From NCBI RefSeq assembly GCF_029227915.1, contig NC_079885.1, positions 16,813,001-16,877,000 on the forward strand: a stretch of 64,000 nucleotides of DNA, written 5' to 3'. Made by a program: the position numbers and the translations under genes. The DNA comes from Hydractinia symbiolongicarpus. Taxonomy: Eukaryota; Cnidaria; Hydrozoa; Anthoathecata; Hydractiniidae. The notes beneath the pieces were generated by a model. That model saw nothing but the letters and a program-made list of their open reading frames with translations, ran no database searches and was not told the DNA's origin. The first letter of the stretch is position 1. Every line of letters begins with the position of its first letter. Shown here in pieces: positions 31,990-40,020 of this stretch.

Positions 31990-31998
31990 ATAAAATAA
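31990..31998 (+). promoter_or_regulatory. AAATAAATG start motif overlapping the previous stop codon
   Basis: ATAAAATAAATG: the TAA at 31996-31998 ends one gene and the next ATG starts at 31999 with no gap, so the motif lies within coding sequence. Confidence 0.5.
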
Positions 31999-32644
31999 AT
32001 GTCGGATATTACAAAACTTTACCCAAGCTTACCGCCGAGTGCACCGGATCATGAGCCTGATGAAAGTCAGGTCTATCGATTGAAGAAAATAGAGGAAATA
32101 GAACAATATCTACGAAGCGAGATTAAACAACGTGAAAAGCTGTCGAAAATTTTTTTGAATGCATGGTACCTGGATCCATTATATGGACCACGGATTGCTC
32201 GCCATAAGGGTGATAACATCAGGCGTAGGTATCGCTAGTATGCTCAGCGGCATCGGAGTTCCTTTAGCCGTCGCGATGGAAGGAATCTCAATAGCCGTTG
32301 GATTGGGGCAGACTGCTTTAAAACAAGGTGGGAAGAAGCTGAATTACAAACGTAAGAAACATGATAGTAAAAGATTATTAGCGGAAACGAAGCTGAATAG
32401 TATTGTGTACCTTATATCAAGGGCGATTGAGAATGGAGTGATAAGTGATTATGAGTTTTCACTAATAAACCAAGAGAAGCAACAATGTATGCTGCTAAAG
32501 GAGCAGATTCGCCAACGCACGAAAAAAATTGTGGAGACGATTAATGAACAAGAAAGGCAGCAATTAGTCGCGCAAGGTCGTGAAGAAGGTAAAAATGAGC
32601 TCCTTAAAAATCTACAATCTGTGAACTATGCCAACGCTACCTAG
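31999..32644 (+). pseudogene. Coiled-coil protein with hydrophobic middle, one frameshift
   Basis: The first frame (31999-32238) begins MSDITKLYPSLPPSAPDHE and a helix with IEEIEQYLRSEIKQREKL. The second (read from about 32200 to 32644) gives the glycine-rich hydrophobic VITSGVGIASMLSGIGVPLA followed by KKLNYKRKKHDSKRLLAETK and a long charged helix. A frameshift between about 32150 and 32210 joins them. The layout (N-terminal helix, two hydrophobic helices, basic C-terminal coil) suggests a membrane-interacting virion protein. Proline-rich YPSLPP at the start resembles late-domain-like motifs, an inference only. Confidence 0.55.
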
Positions 32645-32663
32645 AGGCACCACCTGAATATTC

Positions 32664-32689
32664 ATAATGTATTGTTAACAATACATTAT
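32664..32689. terminator. 26-bp perfect palindrome at a convergent gene junction
   Basis: Symmetric about 32676/32677 (TGTT|AACA centre), no loop. It lies just past the plus-strand stop (32644) and overlaps the minus-strand stop codon at 32675-32677. Confidence 0.65.
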
Positions 32690-32857
32690 ACAACACCAAG
32701 CCGTGATTTCTAAGCATGATTTACAATGAGGCCCAAGGGTTTGTGTTGCAATATCTCTATATTTTATCTTGTTAATTGCAGCTATAATTTCAGCCTTTTT
32801 CATAGTGGAGTAGCCACGAATACCCAGCGTCCTGGCTTCTCTTTTCAAATCATTCAT
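32675..32857 (-). CDS. Small SAP-like protein
   Basis: 60 residues from the ATG at 32857: MNDLKREARTLGIRGYSTMK followed by KAEIIAAINKIK, the two-helix pattern of SAP or Rho-N DNA/RNA-binding motifs, then a tail with two Cys (HCKSC). The open frame extends up to 32941, but the 32857 start is preceded by AAATAAAC, the block's start motif, so it is preferred. Confidence 0.6.
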   Translation of the reverse strand: MNDLKREARTLGIRGYSTMKKAEIIAAINKIKYRDIATQTLGPHCKSCLEITAWCCIMYC

Positions 32858-32867
32858 GTTTATTTTT
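32858..32867 (-). promoter_or_regulatory. AAATAAAC motif at the SAP-like gene start
   Basis: AAAATAAAC on the minus strand lies directly before the ATG at 32857. Confidence 0.45.
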
Positions 32868-32868
32868 G

Positions 32869-32886
32869 TATATTTGATGAAATATA
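32869..32886. terminator. Hairpin after the gene ending at 32904
   Basis: TATATTT (32869-32875), loop GATG, AAATATA (32880-32886). It is downstream of the minus-strand stop at 32904-32906 and upstream of the next start. Confidence 0.35.
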
Positions 32887-32903
32887 TAAATCTATCGAGC
32901 TTA

Positions 32904-33510
32904 TTAGACCACAACGAATGGTTCCTCTTCATCTGAATCAATAAGATGTCGTGTCCTTAAGGGTTGTTGAACAGGCTTGTATTTGCACTCCTCAAGCAAG
33001 ACTTGCGGGTAATGCTTATTCCCCTGTTGATAAATGCTGTATATTTTTAGTATACTGATACATTCACATGGATGTCGCATAGGTATTGGAAGATCGTAGA
33101 AATACGTGTTTATTTTACTATCCCATTCTTTAATTTTTGTGTTCAGGTATCTACCGTTCTTCACTGATGAGGTCGTAAAATCAATACCATACAATTGCTG
33201 TATCCTGGCTAGGATACACTTTTTCCAGCCATTCAGGATGTTGATGCATATCAAATGACATGGTAAGCGAAGATCCATCGTTATATCTGGATGCACCATT
33301 TGAATACAGCCCCTTTGGCGTTATGATCAATAGTGATGATATGTTGTTGCCATTTTTGTACCCGATCACATATCTAGCATCATTGCCCTTATTAGCTTGT
33401 ATGGGATCGCTGAGTACTATTTTTTCAACTTGAACCTCGTCAATATCGAGCACAGTTGGTTCACTGTAAAAATCCCTTGTCTCTACAGAATCATTGTAAA
33501 ATTTGAACAT
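32904..33510 (-). pseudogene. Possible single-strand DNA-binding-like viral protein, one frameshift
   Basis: The first frame (33510-33181) reads VLDIDEVQVEKIVLSDPIQA, YVIGYKNGNNISSLLIITPK and LTMSFDM. The second (about 33210-32904) reads QQLYGIDFTTSSVKNGRYLN, IPMRHPCECISILKIYSIY and KHYPQVLLEECKYKP, ending with an acidic SDEEEPF tail. A frameshift near 33205 joins them into about 200 residues. A beta-rich body with an acidic tail, and a phrase of the type VLLEECKYKP, remind me of putative ssDNA-binding proteins of large DNA viruses (the DUF5871-type), at low confidence. Confidence 0.45.
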
Positions 33511-33536
33511 CTTTTATTATAATAACCAGGGCCCAA

Positions 33537-33701
33537 CTAAGAATTTTTACAAATGCACAATCCACCGTTGCACGTTATATACATCATATAGTGCTGCCAG
33601 CAAAGCATCCTTTCTTTTATGATTAACCTCCGTCCACACTTCTCACATCTATCATATTTATCAAGAACGATCCCGCATTCGTCGCAATATTCCTTGGTCA
33701 T
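33537..33701 (-). CDS. 54-residue zinc-ribbon-like protein
   Basis: Short frame from the ATG at 33701 to a TAG at 33537-33539: MTKEYCDECGIVLDKY then DRCEKCGRRLIIKERMLC, with two CxxC pairs 9 residues apart, fitting a four-Cys zinc ribbon, and further Cys in the tail (ITCNGGLCIC). It is preceded by AAATAAATATG. Too short for routine gene finding but supported by the start motif and the tight fit to the neighbouring gene at 33510. Confidence 0.6.
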   Translation of the reverse strand: MTKEYCDECGIVLDKYDRCEKCGRRLIIKERMLCWQHYMMYITCNGGLCICKNS

Positions 33702-33710
33702 ATTTATTTG
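33702..33710 (-). promoter_or_regulatory. AAATAAAT motif at the zinc-ribbon gene start
   Basis: CAAATAAAT on the minus strand directly precedes the ATG at 33701. This is the right-most mark of the virus-like block. Confidence 0.5.
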
Positions 33711-33837
33711 ATAGAACTCTGGTAACTGGTAATTAGCAAATTCCCTTACTCATGTTCTGCATACTAACATATATACTATTGCGCATGCGTTGATGATGTT
33801 ATATATTATTGTTTATATATTATTATGTGTTGGTGGT

Positions 33838-33950
33838 TAACCCGGGGCTATGGTAACATTCACTCGCCCATGTTGAATCGCCGTCAAGAGGAATCGAACC
33901 CCGGTCTCCCGCACAGAGTACGAGAGCTATAACCACTAATCTACGGCGCC
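33838..33950 (-). mobile_element. tRNA-headed SINE, 3'-truncated copy
   Basis: On the minus strand it starts GGCGCCGTAGATTAGTGG (A-box) and has GGTTCGATTCC (B-box), the internal Pol III promoter of a tRNA, then ATGTTACCATAGCCCCGGG and stops at GTTAACC. The copy at 53375-53696 continues with a longer body and tail. The cloverleaf is imperfect (position 33 is not T), so it is a SINE head, not a tRNA gene. Confidence 0.8.
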
Positions 33951-34059
33951 AAACGGCGTCGTTTCCTTGCCCTAGATTTATCGTGGTGTATTAAACATAC
34001 TAGGTTTATAAGATTTCATAACTCTGTTTTAACTTAATTATTTACATTTTATTCTAAGA

Positions 34060-35490
34060 TTCCTTCAGAAAACTGTTTTACAATGGTTCTGTTATAATGT
34101 TTAGCAAATGTTTTACAGTTTGTCCATCCAGCCGCCCTGCAAATTTCGCTCATAGTTATACCTTTACGTTATGCTTTTGATGTCGAAGCGGCTCTTGTAC
34201 ATGTGCAGAAAATATGTTAGTATCTATAGCAGCTTTTTTCAAACAAGATTTTACCCATCTTCCTATTGTACTTGTCGTCACCGGTTTATGTGGTGGATAC
34301 GGACTGATGAAAAACACCACAACTACAAAAACACCTCTTATGCCAAACGTTCTGAGTAGATAATGTCGTAAGTTTGACAAAACGCACAAATTTTCATTCT
34401 CATATTTATTGAATTCTAGCGGTGCCAGGTCTTGTTGACTTGGTTATTTTTTGGAAGCACATTGTACAACAAGCGTCCATCATGTGTAAAGCGAATATCC
34501 AAATACGAAACTGTTTGGTCTCTTTTTGACCGCTAAGTAAACAGATTAGAGTCACAAGTCTCTCAGTCAACTGAGGTAATGTTAATTTATCACAAGGTTC
34601 TAAACTGTCCAAATAAACGAGTACTTCTTTAGCATCAAAAGTAAATGCATACCGTGGGAAAGAAGGTCTTTCTCGAAAGATCCCCCTTATTACTCTTTTT
34701 ATAATAGGGTGTTTTCCTATAGGCTCTCCTTCTGCGAAGGGTAAATAACTTGACGGTGCTGATCTTGCCGTTTTTACGGCAGAATATTCATTTGTTGTAT
34801 TTTTCATCAAATATACAAGATACTCTGCAACTGTATTTACAGTTGCGTAAAAGGGATCCAAATCTCTTTCATTACAGTAACGAATGAATCGTTCAATACA
34901 CGGTGCGTATTGTTTTTGTGTTCCATCACTCCATCCTTTGATGATGACATCAACCACCTCCTCTGAAATATTTCGCATTCCGAGGGATTTCCCGACAACT
35001 TGCATGCCAGTAATTTCATTTTTGGGAGCAATGGGTGCGTTTCCTGTGGTTGTGTAACAGTAAAATTAACGCTTTCTGAGACCTATTGTTTAAGATAAAA
35101 GGCACATCTATAAGCATACGAATTAATACTGAAAACCATACTTGATTAGGCCAGTTTGGTATAATTACCAAACCTCTTGCCCCATCCTGTTGAATTTTTT
35201 GCAACACTTAATAAAACACCAATAATTGCAAAAGGTGGAAATGCATATATTGGAGACCACTTTCTCCAATCTAGTATAAAAACATTTACTTTTAATGCCT
35301 CCGGATCTGGTCCGTAAGAAACAAAAGGTTTTAATTGGTAATTTATGCGACTTGCAAATAAGTCAATTTTAGGCTTGCATGACAATGCTTCAGATACTTT
35401 TTTTTATTTTGCATCCATTCCTTATTGTCTATACCTCTCCTTGATTCCATATCAGCCTCCGTATTTTCCTTGCCAGGGATGTAAGAAACA
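34060..35490 (-). pseudogene. DIRS-like element: RNase H end and tyrosine recombinase
   Basis: Minus strand, several frames. 35480-35150 reads SYIPGKENTEADMESRR, DNKEWMQNKK, PKIDLFASRINYQLKPF and YAFPPF, the DIRS RNase H/C-terminal block, continuing ARGLVIIPNWPNQVWFSVL. 35005-34406 reads IIKGWSDGTQKQYAPCIERF and LVTLICLLSGQKE, the N-terminal and start of the catalytic part of a tyrosine recombinase. 34300-34060 has HKPVTTSTIGRWVKSCLKKA, a damaged HxxR region and KGITMSEICRAAGWTNCKTF. This enzyme integrates DIRS circles. Gag and most of the RT are missing and multiple frameshifts occur. Confidence 0.78.
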
Positions 35491-35700
35491 GTTTTCTATT
35501 TATGTCATTAATGTGCTCTTTCCATTGCATTTTTTGGTAAAACGTTACCCCAAGATATTTAACTTTTCCTCTTCAAAGGAATACCCATATAGTTGCTAGT
35601 TTTGTTCTCAACTTTTTTTAAATTGGATATCCAATTTTTTATGGGATGAAATAATTATTGTATCATCTGCATATACAGTACAGTCTGAATGTAATCTACC
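35491..35700 (-). pseudogene. LINE reverse transcriptase fragment (family F)
   Basis: Minus-strand translation gives YADDTIIISSHKKLDI and, in another frame, LNILGVTFYQKMQWKEHIND, the catalytic YADD and the LGVxxxxxxxWxxHI block of CR1/jockey-like reverse transcriptases. It joins the DIRS fragment directly near 35490. A related fragment with YADNTIIISSHKNLDTL lies at 53835-54060 on the plus strand. Confidence 0.72.
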
Positions 35701-36039
35701 GCGTACACGCTAATATCACACCTTTGCGTGGAGGACGGCAGTCGTTTGTCTTTTGTTATAATTAAATCCCTTAAAAGTTTTGCGAGTTTATATTTGCGTG
35801 TTAAAAAACAATGCGCTCGCGAAGAAATATTGGAACAATTATATTTCTTGTAATAGCGAGATACATTGTGTAAATGTATTGATAAACTATTCCCTTAAGT
35901 ATTAGCATGAAGTAATTAAATAATAAAAATCTTTCGCGAAGTTTTATAATACATTGCGCGAGAATGTATTGTTGATTTATTCACTTAAAAAGATTCCAGC
36001 ACGTTTAATTTAAGAAACATACGAGAAGCATTGTTCATA
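35701..36039. other. Spacer before the minisatellite
   Basis: A+T-rich with several GCGCGAGA-like patches; no gene. Some CGCGAA words recall the minisatellite, so it may be decayed array. Confidence 0.35.
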
Positions 36040-36815
36040 ACTATTAGATGCCGCTTTTCATTTATAAACTTTAAAAATGCGATCCAAAAGAGCATTTCCA
36101 TCGCCGCTTTTCTATTTTATATAAACTTTTGAAATGTGATCTAAAAGAGCAATTCTATTGCCGCTTTTCTATTTTAAACTTTTGAAATGCGATCTAAAAA
36201 AACATTTCTATTGCCGCTTTTCGATTTTAAACTTTTAAAATGTGATTTTCGATTTTAAACATTTAAAAGGTGATCTAAAAAACATTTCTATCGCCCCTTT
36301 TCGTATTTAAACTTTAAAAAGCGATCTAAAGAACATTTCTATCGCCGCTTTTCGTTTTTAAACTTTTAAAATGCGATCTAAAAAAACATTTCAATCGCTG
36401 ATTTACGTTTATAAATTTTTAAAATGCGATCTAAAAAAACATTTCTATCGCCGCTTTTCGTTTATAAACTTTTAAAATGCGATCTAAAAAAACATTTCTA
36501 TCGCCGCTTTTCGATTTTAAACATTTAAAAGGTGATCTAAAAAACATTTCTATCGCCCCTTTTCGTATTTAAACTTTAAAAAGCGATCTAAAGAACATTT
36601 CTATCGCCGCTTTTCGTTTTTAAACTTTTAAAATGCGATCTAAAAAAACATTTCAATCGCTGATTTACGTTTATAAATTTTTAAAATGCGATCTAAAAAA
36701 ACATTTCTATCGCCGCTTTTCGTTTATAAACTTTTAAAATGCGATCTAAAAAAACATTTCTATCGCCGCTTTTCGTTTAAAAATTTTAAAATGCGATCTA
36801 AAAAAACGCTTAATT
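36040..36815 (+). repeat. Minisatellite of ~52-bp units with a 262-bp higher-order repeat
   Basis: About 14 imperfect units built on AAAATGCGATCTAAAA, ACATTTCTATCGCCGC and TTTTCGTTTATAAAC. A distinctive variant (GATTTTAAACATTTAAAAGG) occurs at 36251 and again at 36513, and the following units repeat in the same order, giving a 262-bp period of five monomers. Recent unequal exchange is inferred. No function is evident. Confidence 0.9.
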
Positions 36816-36989
36816 ACCGCAATTAAAAATTTCAAAGGAGTTCGCGCAAAATAGATTGCTAAAATTGATCTTGCAACCTATTGTGATTAAACAATCGATC
36901 GGTAGGGGTCATTGTTTATCAGTGTCCTGCTGGTATCTGACATTTGGCGACGAGGATTGGATTTTATAAAAAGAAAATTTACCACAACA

Positions 36990-38337
36990 TTTCAGAAACA
37001 ATGTCAGATAAGTACAAATACGTTTTCCACTTTGTACTTGAATTCTTGTATCAACCTTTACTAGCCTTGTATAAGCAAACGAAGCAGGACATGTCAGCAC
37101 GTATTCTGAGGCATAAACTAAAACTACAAGGCTACAATTTCCAGTTAATACACGGACCTGGTTCAGTTAACCCATCTGATTATCTTTCTCGCCATCCACA
37201 GCAAAAGCAGGCTCCATCCCAACAAGAAAGTGAATTTCCTTTATACTTAGTCACCAATGTTGTTATGAGAAGTGATTCAGCTATTACCACTGATATGATT
37301 GTGCAGGCAACGTTGGAAGATCCAACGCTTCAATCTCTTGTCATTGCTGTACGACAAGGATACATTGACAAGAGGCAGAAAGAGCTACAACCCTACAAAG
37401 CCATCTTCAAAGAAATCAGTGAGGACGATTCAGGTATTATATTGCGAGAAGAAAGGATCATTATACCGTCACAGCTACATCAGAAGCACTATGTGGTTTC
37501 CAGGAATAGATGCTATGGTGGAGGTATCTGTAGCATTTTGCAACCCGTGTCAAGCTGCAACGAATACGAAGCAACAAGAACCAATGAAAGCTTATTCACT
37601 ACCAGAACAACCCTGGATTAAACTAACCTATTTGGGCCAATCGAGGGTGGTAATGAGTACCTACTAGTTGTACAAGACATGTATTCTTGGTACCCTGCTG
37701 TAGAGGTCGTTCACGCCACATCTGCACAATCAGTACTGCCGGCCATGGATCGCATTTTTTCCCTTTTTGGAATTCCGAAATATCTAGGGTCAGATAACGA
37801 CCCGCCTTGCAGTAGCACAACATTTGCAAGCTATGGCAAATACATGGGATTCAAGCATGGTCCGAAAATACCTTGGCACTATGGACGAATGGCATGGTAG
37901 AGAACTTTATGCACAATCTCAAGAAGCTCTTGCAAACGTCTTTGCAGGAACACCTGTACTGAAGACACAAATTACAGCGCTTACTGCGGGCATATCAGGG
38001 CACTCCACATACAGTGACGGGTCGCTCCGCATACAGTGACGGGTCACAGTCCAGCAGAGGTTTTATTCAATGGAAGACAATACAGAACCCGGTTGCCTGC
38101 AGCACGCCGCGCTGAAAGTCCAAAGTTCCACACCGAAATATCAGCCAAGCAGGAGTCAAGGCAAACCTTGATGAAAAAATATGCAGACCGAAAAGCATAT
38201 GTTGCAGAGAGTGAGCTACAAGTGGGTGATTGGGTTATGTATCGCCAAAAGCAACAAAAGAAGAGCGATACGCCCTACTGTGGAACCCCACATCGCATTA
38301 TCAAAAAGGTTGGCGGCAGAGTCACTGCAGAGTAGGA
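36990..38337 (+). pseudogene. Gypsy RNase H end and integrase, broken
   Basis: ARILRHKLKLQGYNFQLIHG and NPSDYLSRHP are the end of gypsy RNase H. Downstream come a weak zinc-domain region, YLLVVQDMYSWYPAVEVV and FGIPKYLGSDNDPP of the integrase core (including the second Asp) and HSPAEVLFNGRQYRTRLP with LQVGDWVMYRQ of its C-terminal domain. At least four frame changes and an 18-base duplication near 38005-38045 break it. Host factor-like use is unlikely. Confidence 0.78.
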
Positions 38338-38373
38338 TAGACATGTCATCACACAGCATAGCACCTTCTTTAC

Positions 38374-39119
38374 CATATTCGGTTCGGGGTTTTTCGAACA
38401 TACTATGACTGGGGGGGGGGGCGGATTCCGCCCCCCCTCAATAACTTTTCATAGGATTATTCAAATTGACTCAAACTTGGCACACTTATAGTACGTCATA
38501 AAAGGAACAAAATGGCGGCAATAAATTTTTGCTTGCGTCAGCACATTTTCTGGACGTCATCAGAAGCTTAAAAATTATAAAAAATGCCACTATTTGCTTA
38601 AAATATAATTACTTTTGTTCTAGAGCGAATTTTTACATTCTGTTTGAAGTTTCTAAAAGCTAAATAAATTTTTTTTAACATATCTTCCGGTTTTTACATG
38701 GATCGGATAAAAAATTGCCAAAAATTGCCCGAAAATCCGTTTTTTCCGATTTTCGGGTAAAATCCGAAAAAACCGGGAAATCAGATTAGTCACGTGTCAA
38801 AACTATTCAAAATGATTCTTCTTGATGAAACAAAGTTGTGTTGCAAGTTTCAAGTTCTAAGGATATTCCTAACAGGAGTTATTATATTCTCCCCATTATA
38901 AGGATTTCATAGAGATTTTAGGGGTAGTTTCGAGTAATGGCCAATATCAAAGCCTCTGAAAGGTATGGGACCTAAAAATTTAGCATGCAGGTGTCTAATA
39001 GATAAATGTTGAAACTCAGTAAGTATCATAGCCATATAAGAAAGCAATCAGGAGTTATTAAAAAAAAAACGTCAGGGGGAGCGGAATACACCCCCCCCCC
39101 CCCCGCGGACCGAATAGGG
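38374..39119 (+). mobile_element. Non-autonomous TTAA element P, copy 1
   Basis: The right end is CCGAATAGGG followed by TTAA (39120-39123). The left end is a decayed inverted counterpart (ATATTCGGTTCGGGGTTTTT). TTAA next to CCC/GGG ends suggests a piggyBac- or Kolobok-type MITE. Just inside both ends lie G/C homopolymers with GCGGATTCCGC palindromes, and the middle has CCCGAAAATC...GATTTTCGGG hairpins. An inverted copy lies at 61234-61961. No coding capacity. Confidence 0.72.
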
Positions 39120-39421
39120 TTAAGAAAATTCCTAATCACCCAGGAAAAGAAAGGAGTCAGAAACTTATCACGAAATCAGCATCTGTAGGAGACTGCGATA
39201 TACCACCGTTAACCTGTGAAGGAGAAGCGGACAAAGACGCAGTAACCAGTGAAGATGAAAGTATGCAAACTGTGGAGTATGAAGTAGAGGAAGATTGGCA
39301 TAGTCTCGATCAAGAAATTACGATGGAACAAGTTAGATCTACACGTGAAAGAACGAAGCCGTCTAAGCTAACAGAATACGAAATAGACCTCCCAGAGTCT
39401 TTGAAATAAAAAGGCGAGTAA

Positions 39422-39567
39422 TGTAATGTCGGAGACTGCATATATACAGACTGTTCTATATTTGTATATATAAGGCACAGAGTGAAGTGTATATAGCCTC
39501 TTTTGTATTTAAAAATATTACGAGACACACGTGTTATTTCTTGTCCTGCTGGTATCTCACAGGTGTT
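39422..39567 (+). repeat. Gypsy 3' LTR
   Basis: Starts TGTAATGTCGGAGACTGC after a purine-rich stretch and ends TATCTCACA. Its last 20 bases match the LTR stub at 36915-36940 with one or two differences. The start is an inference. Confidence 0.6.
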
Positions 39568-39599
39568 ACGACAACCGTTTTCTATGTATTTTTGCATAA

Positions 39600-40020
39600 C
39601 GCACGCAGTTTATATTTTTAAGTTGCGAAGAAAAAATAATAATAATTTGTCTCACTAAAAAAATGTAACTAGTACTCAAGGTGAAAAGATAAAAATACTT
39701 GCATGTTAAAAAACTTGTTTTCAAAAGTTATGCAGCAAGTTTTTTTGTGTTGTTTTGAAAGCTCTACATCAAGAATTATTTTCGTGCTGTTTCGAAAGTT
39801 ATACAGAATATACCTGCCTTGCTTTGAAAGATATACAGCAGGTTATACTTAGGCTGTTTGGAAATTTATACAGCAAGTTATTATTTTCCCATTTAAAATA
39901 ATAAAATACAAAATTTATTTTAATATAAAAATTAAGTGTTCTTTTAATGTTTTTGCGCAGTCTTATAGGAAAATTAATATTTAAGTGCAAAAAAGTTTCA
40001 CAGACTATAGTTAACAATAC
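39600..40020 (-). repeat. Dispersed repeat family X, copy 2
   Basis: Aligns over most of its length, read on the minus strand, with 41270-41610: shared blocks TATAAGACTGCG, AACTTGCTGTATAAAT, GTATATTCTGTATA and CTTGAGTACTAG-like sequence in order. Also shares the CAAGGTGAAAAGATAAAAAT and TTATGCAGCAAG blocks with 10815-11110. Confidence 0.62.

Larger units (their letters stand above)
31330..31998 (+). pseudogene. Unknown virus-block protein in two overlapping frames
   Basis: Two frames are open: one from about 31330 to a TAG at 31650-31652 (IALKSISIRPTYLNLFEKKN, DGDFTVGDFETLITIEKG, RIEDIAAIVNEHAGGRIKF), the other from 31600 to 31998 (LDGERCLLNGKKSKILVTLE, LVYLPLKGSTDRLKIMLMDE). They look like the two halves of one protein joined by a frameshift between 31620 and 31690, exactly where a perfect 15-base inverted repeat sits (31656-31688). 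The start is unclear: the first ATG in the first frame is at about 31410. Family not recognised. Confidence 0.45.
25117..33710. mobile_element. Integrated DNA virus / Polinton-like element, no polymerase seen
   Basis: A compact group of about eleven intronless genes on both strands with spacers of 0-50 bases, in DNA visibly less A+T-rich than its flanks. It contains an integrase, a probable capsid gene, coiled-coil/membrane proteins and an MSV199/BRO-like protein, a content typical of eukaryotic DNA viruses and Polintons. I found no family-B polymerase, packaging ATPase or maturation protease, so it is truncated or of a type without them. Terminal inverted repeats were looked for near 25000-25110 and 33720-33840 and not found; the right flank meets a SINE at 33838. 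Many of the predicted proteins are, as far as I can recall, like uncharacterised proteins annotated in cnidarian genomes, which supports a repeated element. Breaks: single frameshifts in at least five genes. Confidence 0.72.
36915..39567 (+). mobile_element. Ty3/gypsy LTR retrotransposon remnant
   Basis: The left end keeps only the last bases of an LTR (TGTCCTGCTGGTATCTGACA) followed by TGGCGACGAGGATTGG, a primer-binding-like leader. Then gag, protease and reverse transcriptase are absent and the coding remnant starts at the RNase H end. The right end has a purine-rich stretch and an LTR of about 146 bases (39422-39567) ending GCTGGTATCTCACA. A foldback TTAA element (38374-39119) interrupts the 3' part. 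Confidence 0.75.

Noticed and set aside
33838-33950. A functional tRNA gene on the minus strand
   Set aside because: The anticodon loop lacks T33, and the same head with a common SINE body and tail occurs at 53375; it is a SINE head.
36040-36815. CRISPR-like array
   Set aside because: Units are contiguous ~52-bp variants without unique spacers, in an animal genome; it is a minisatellite.
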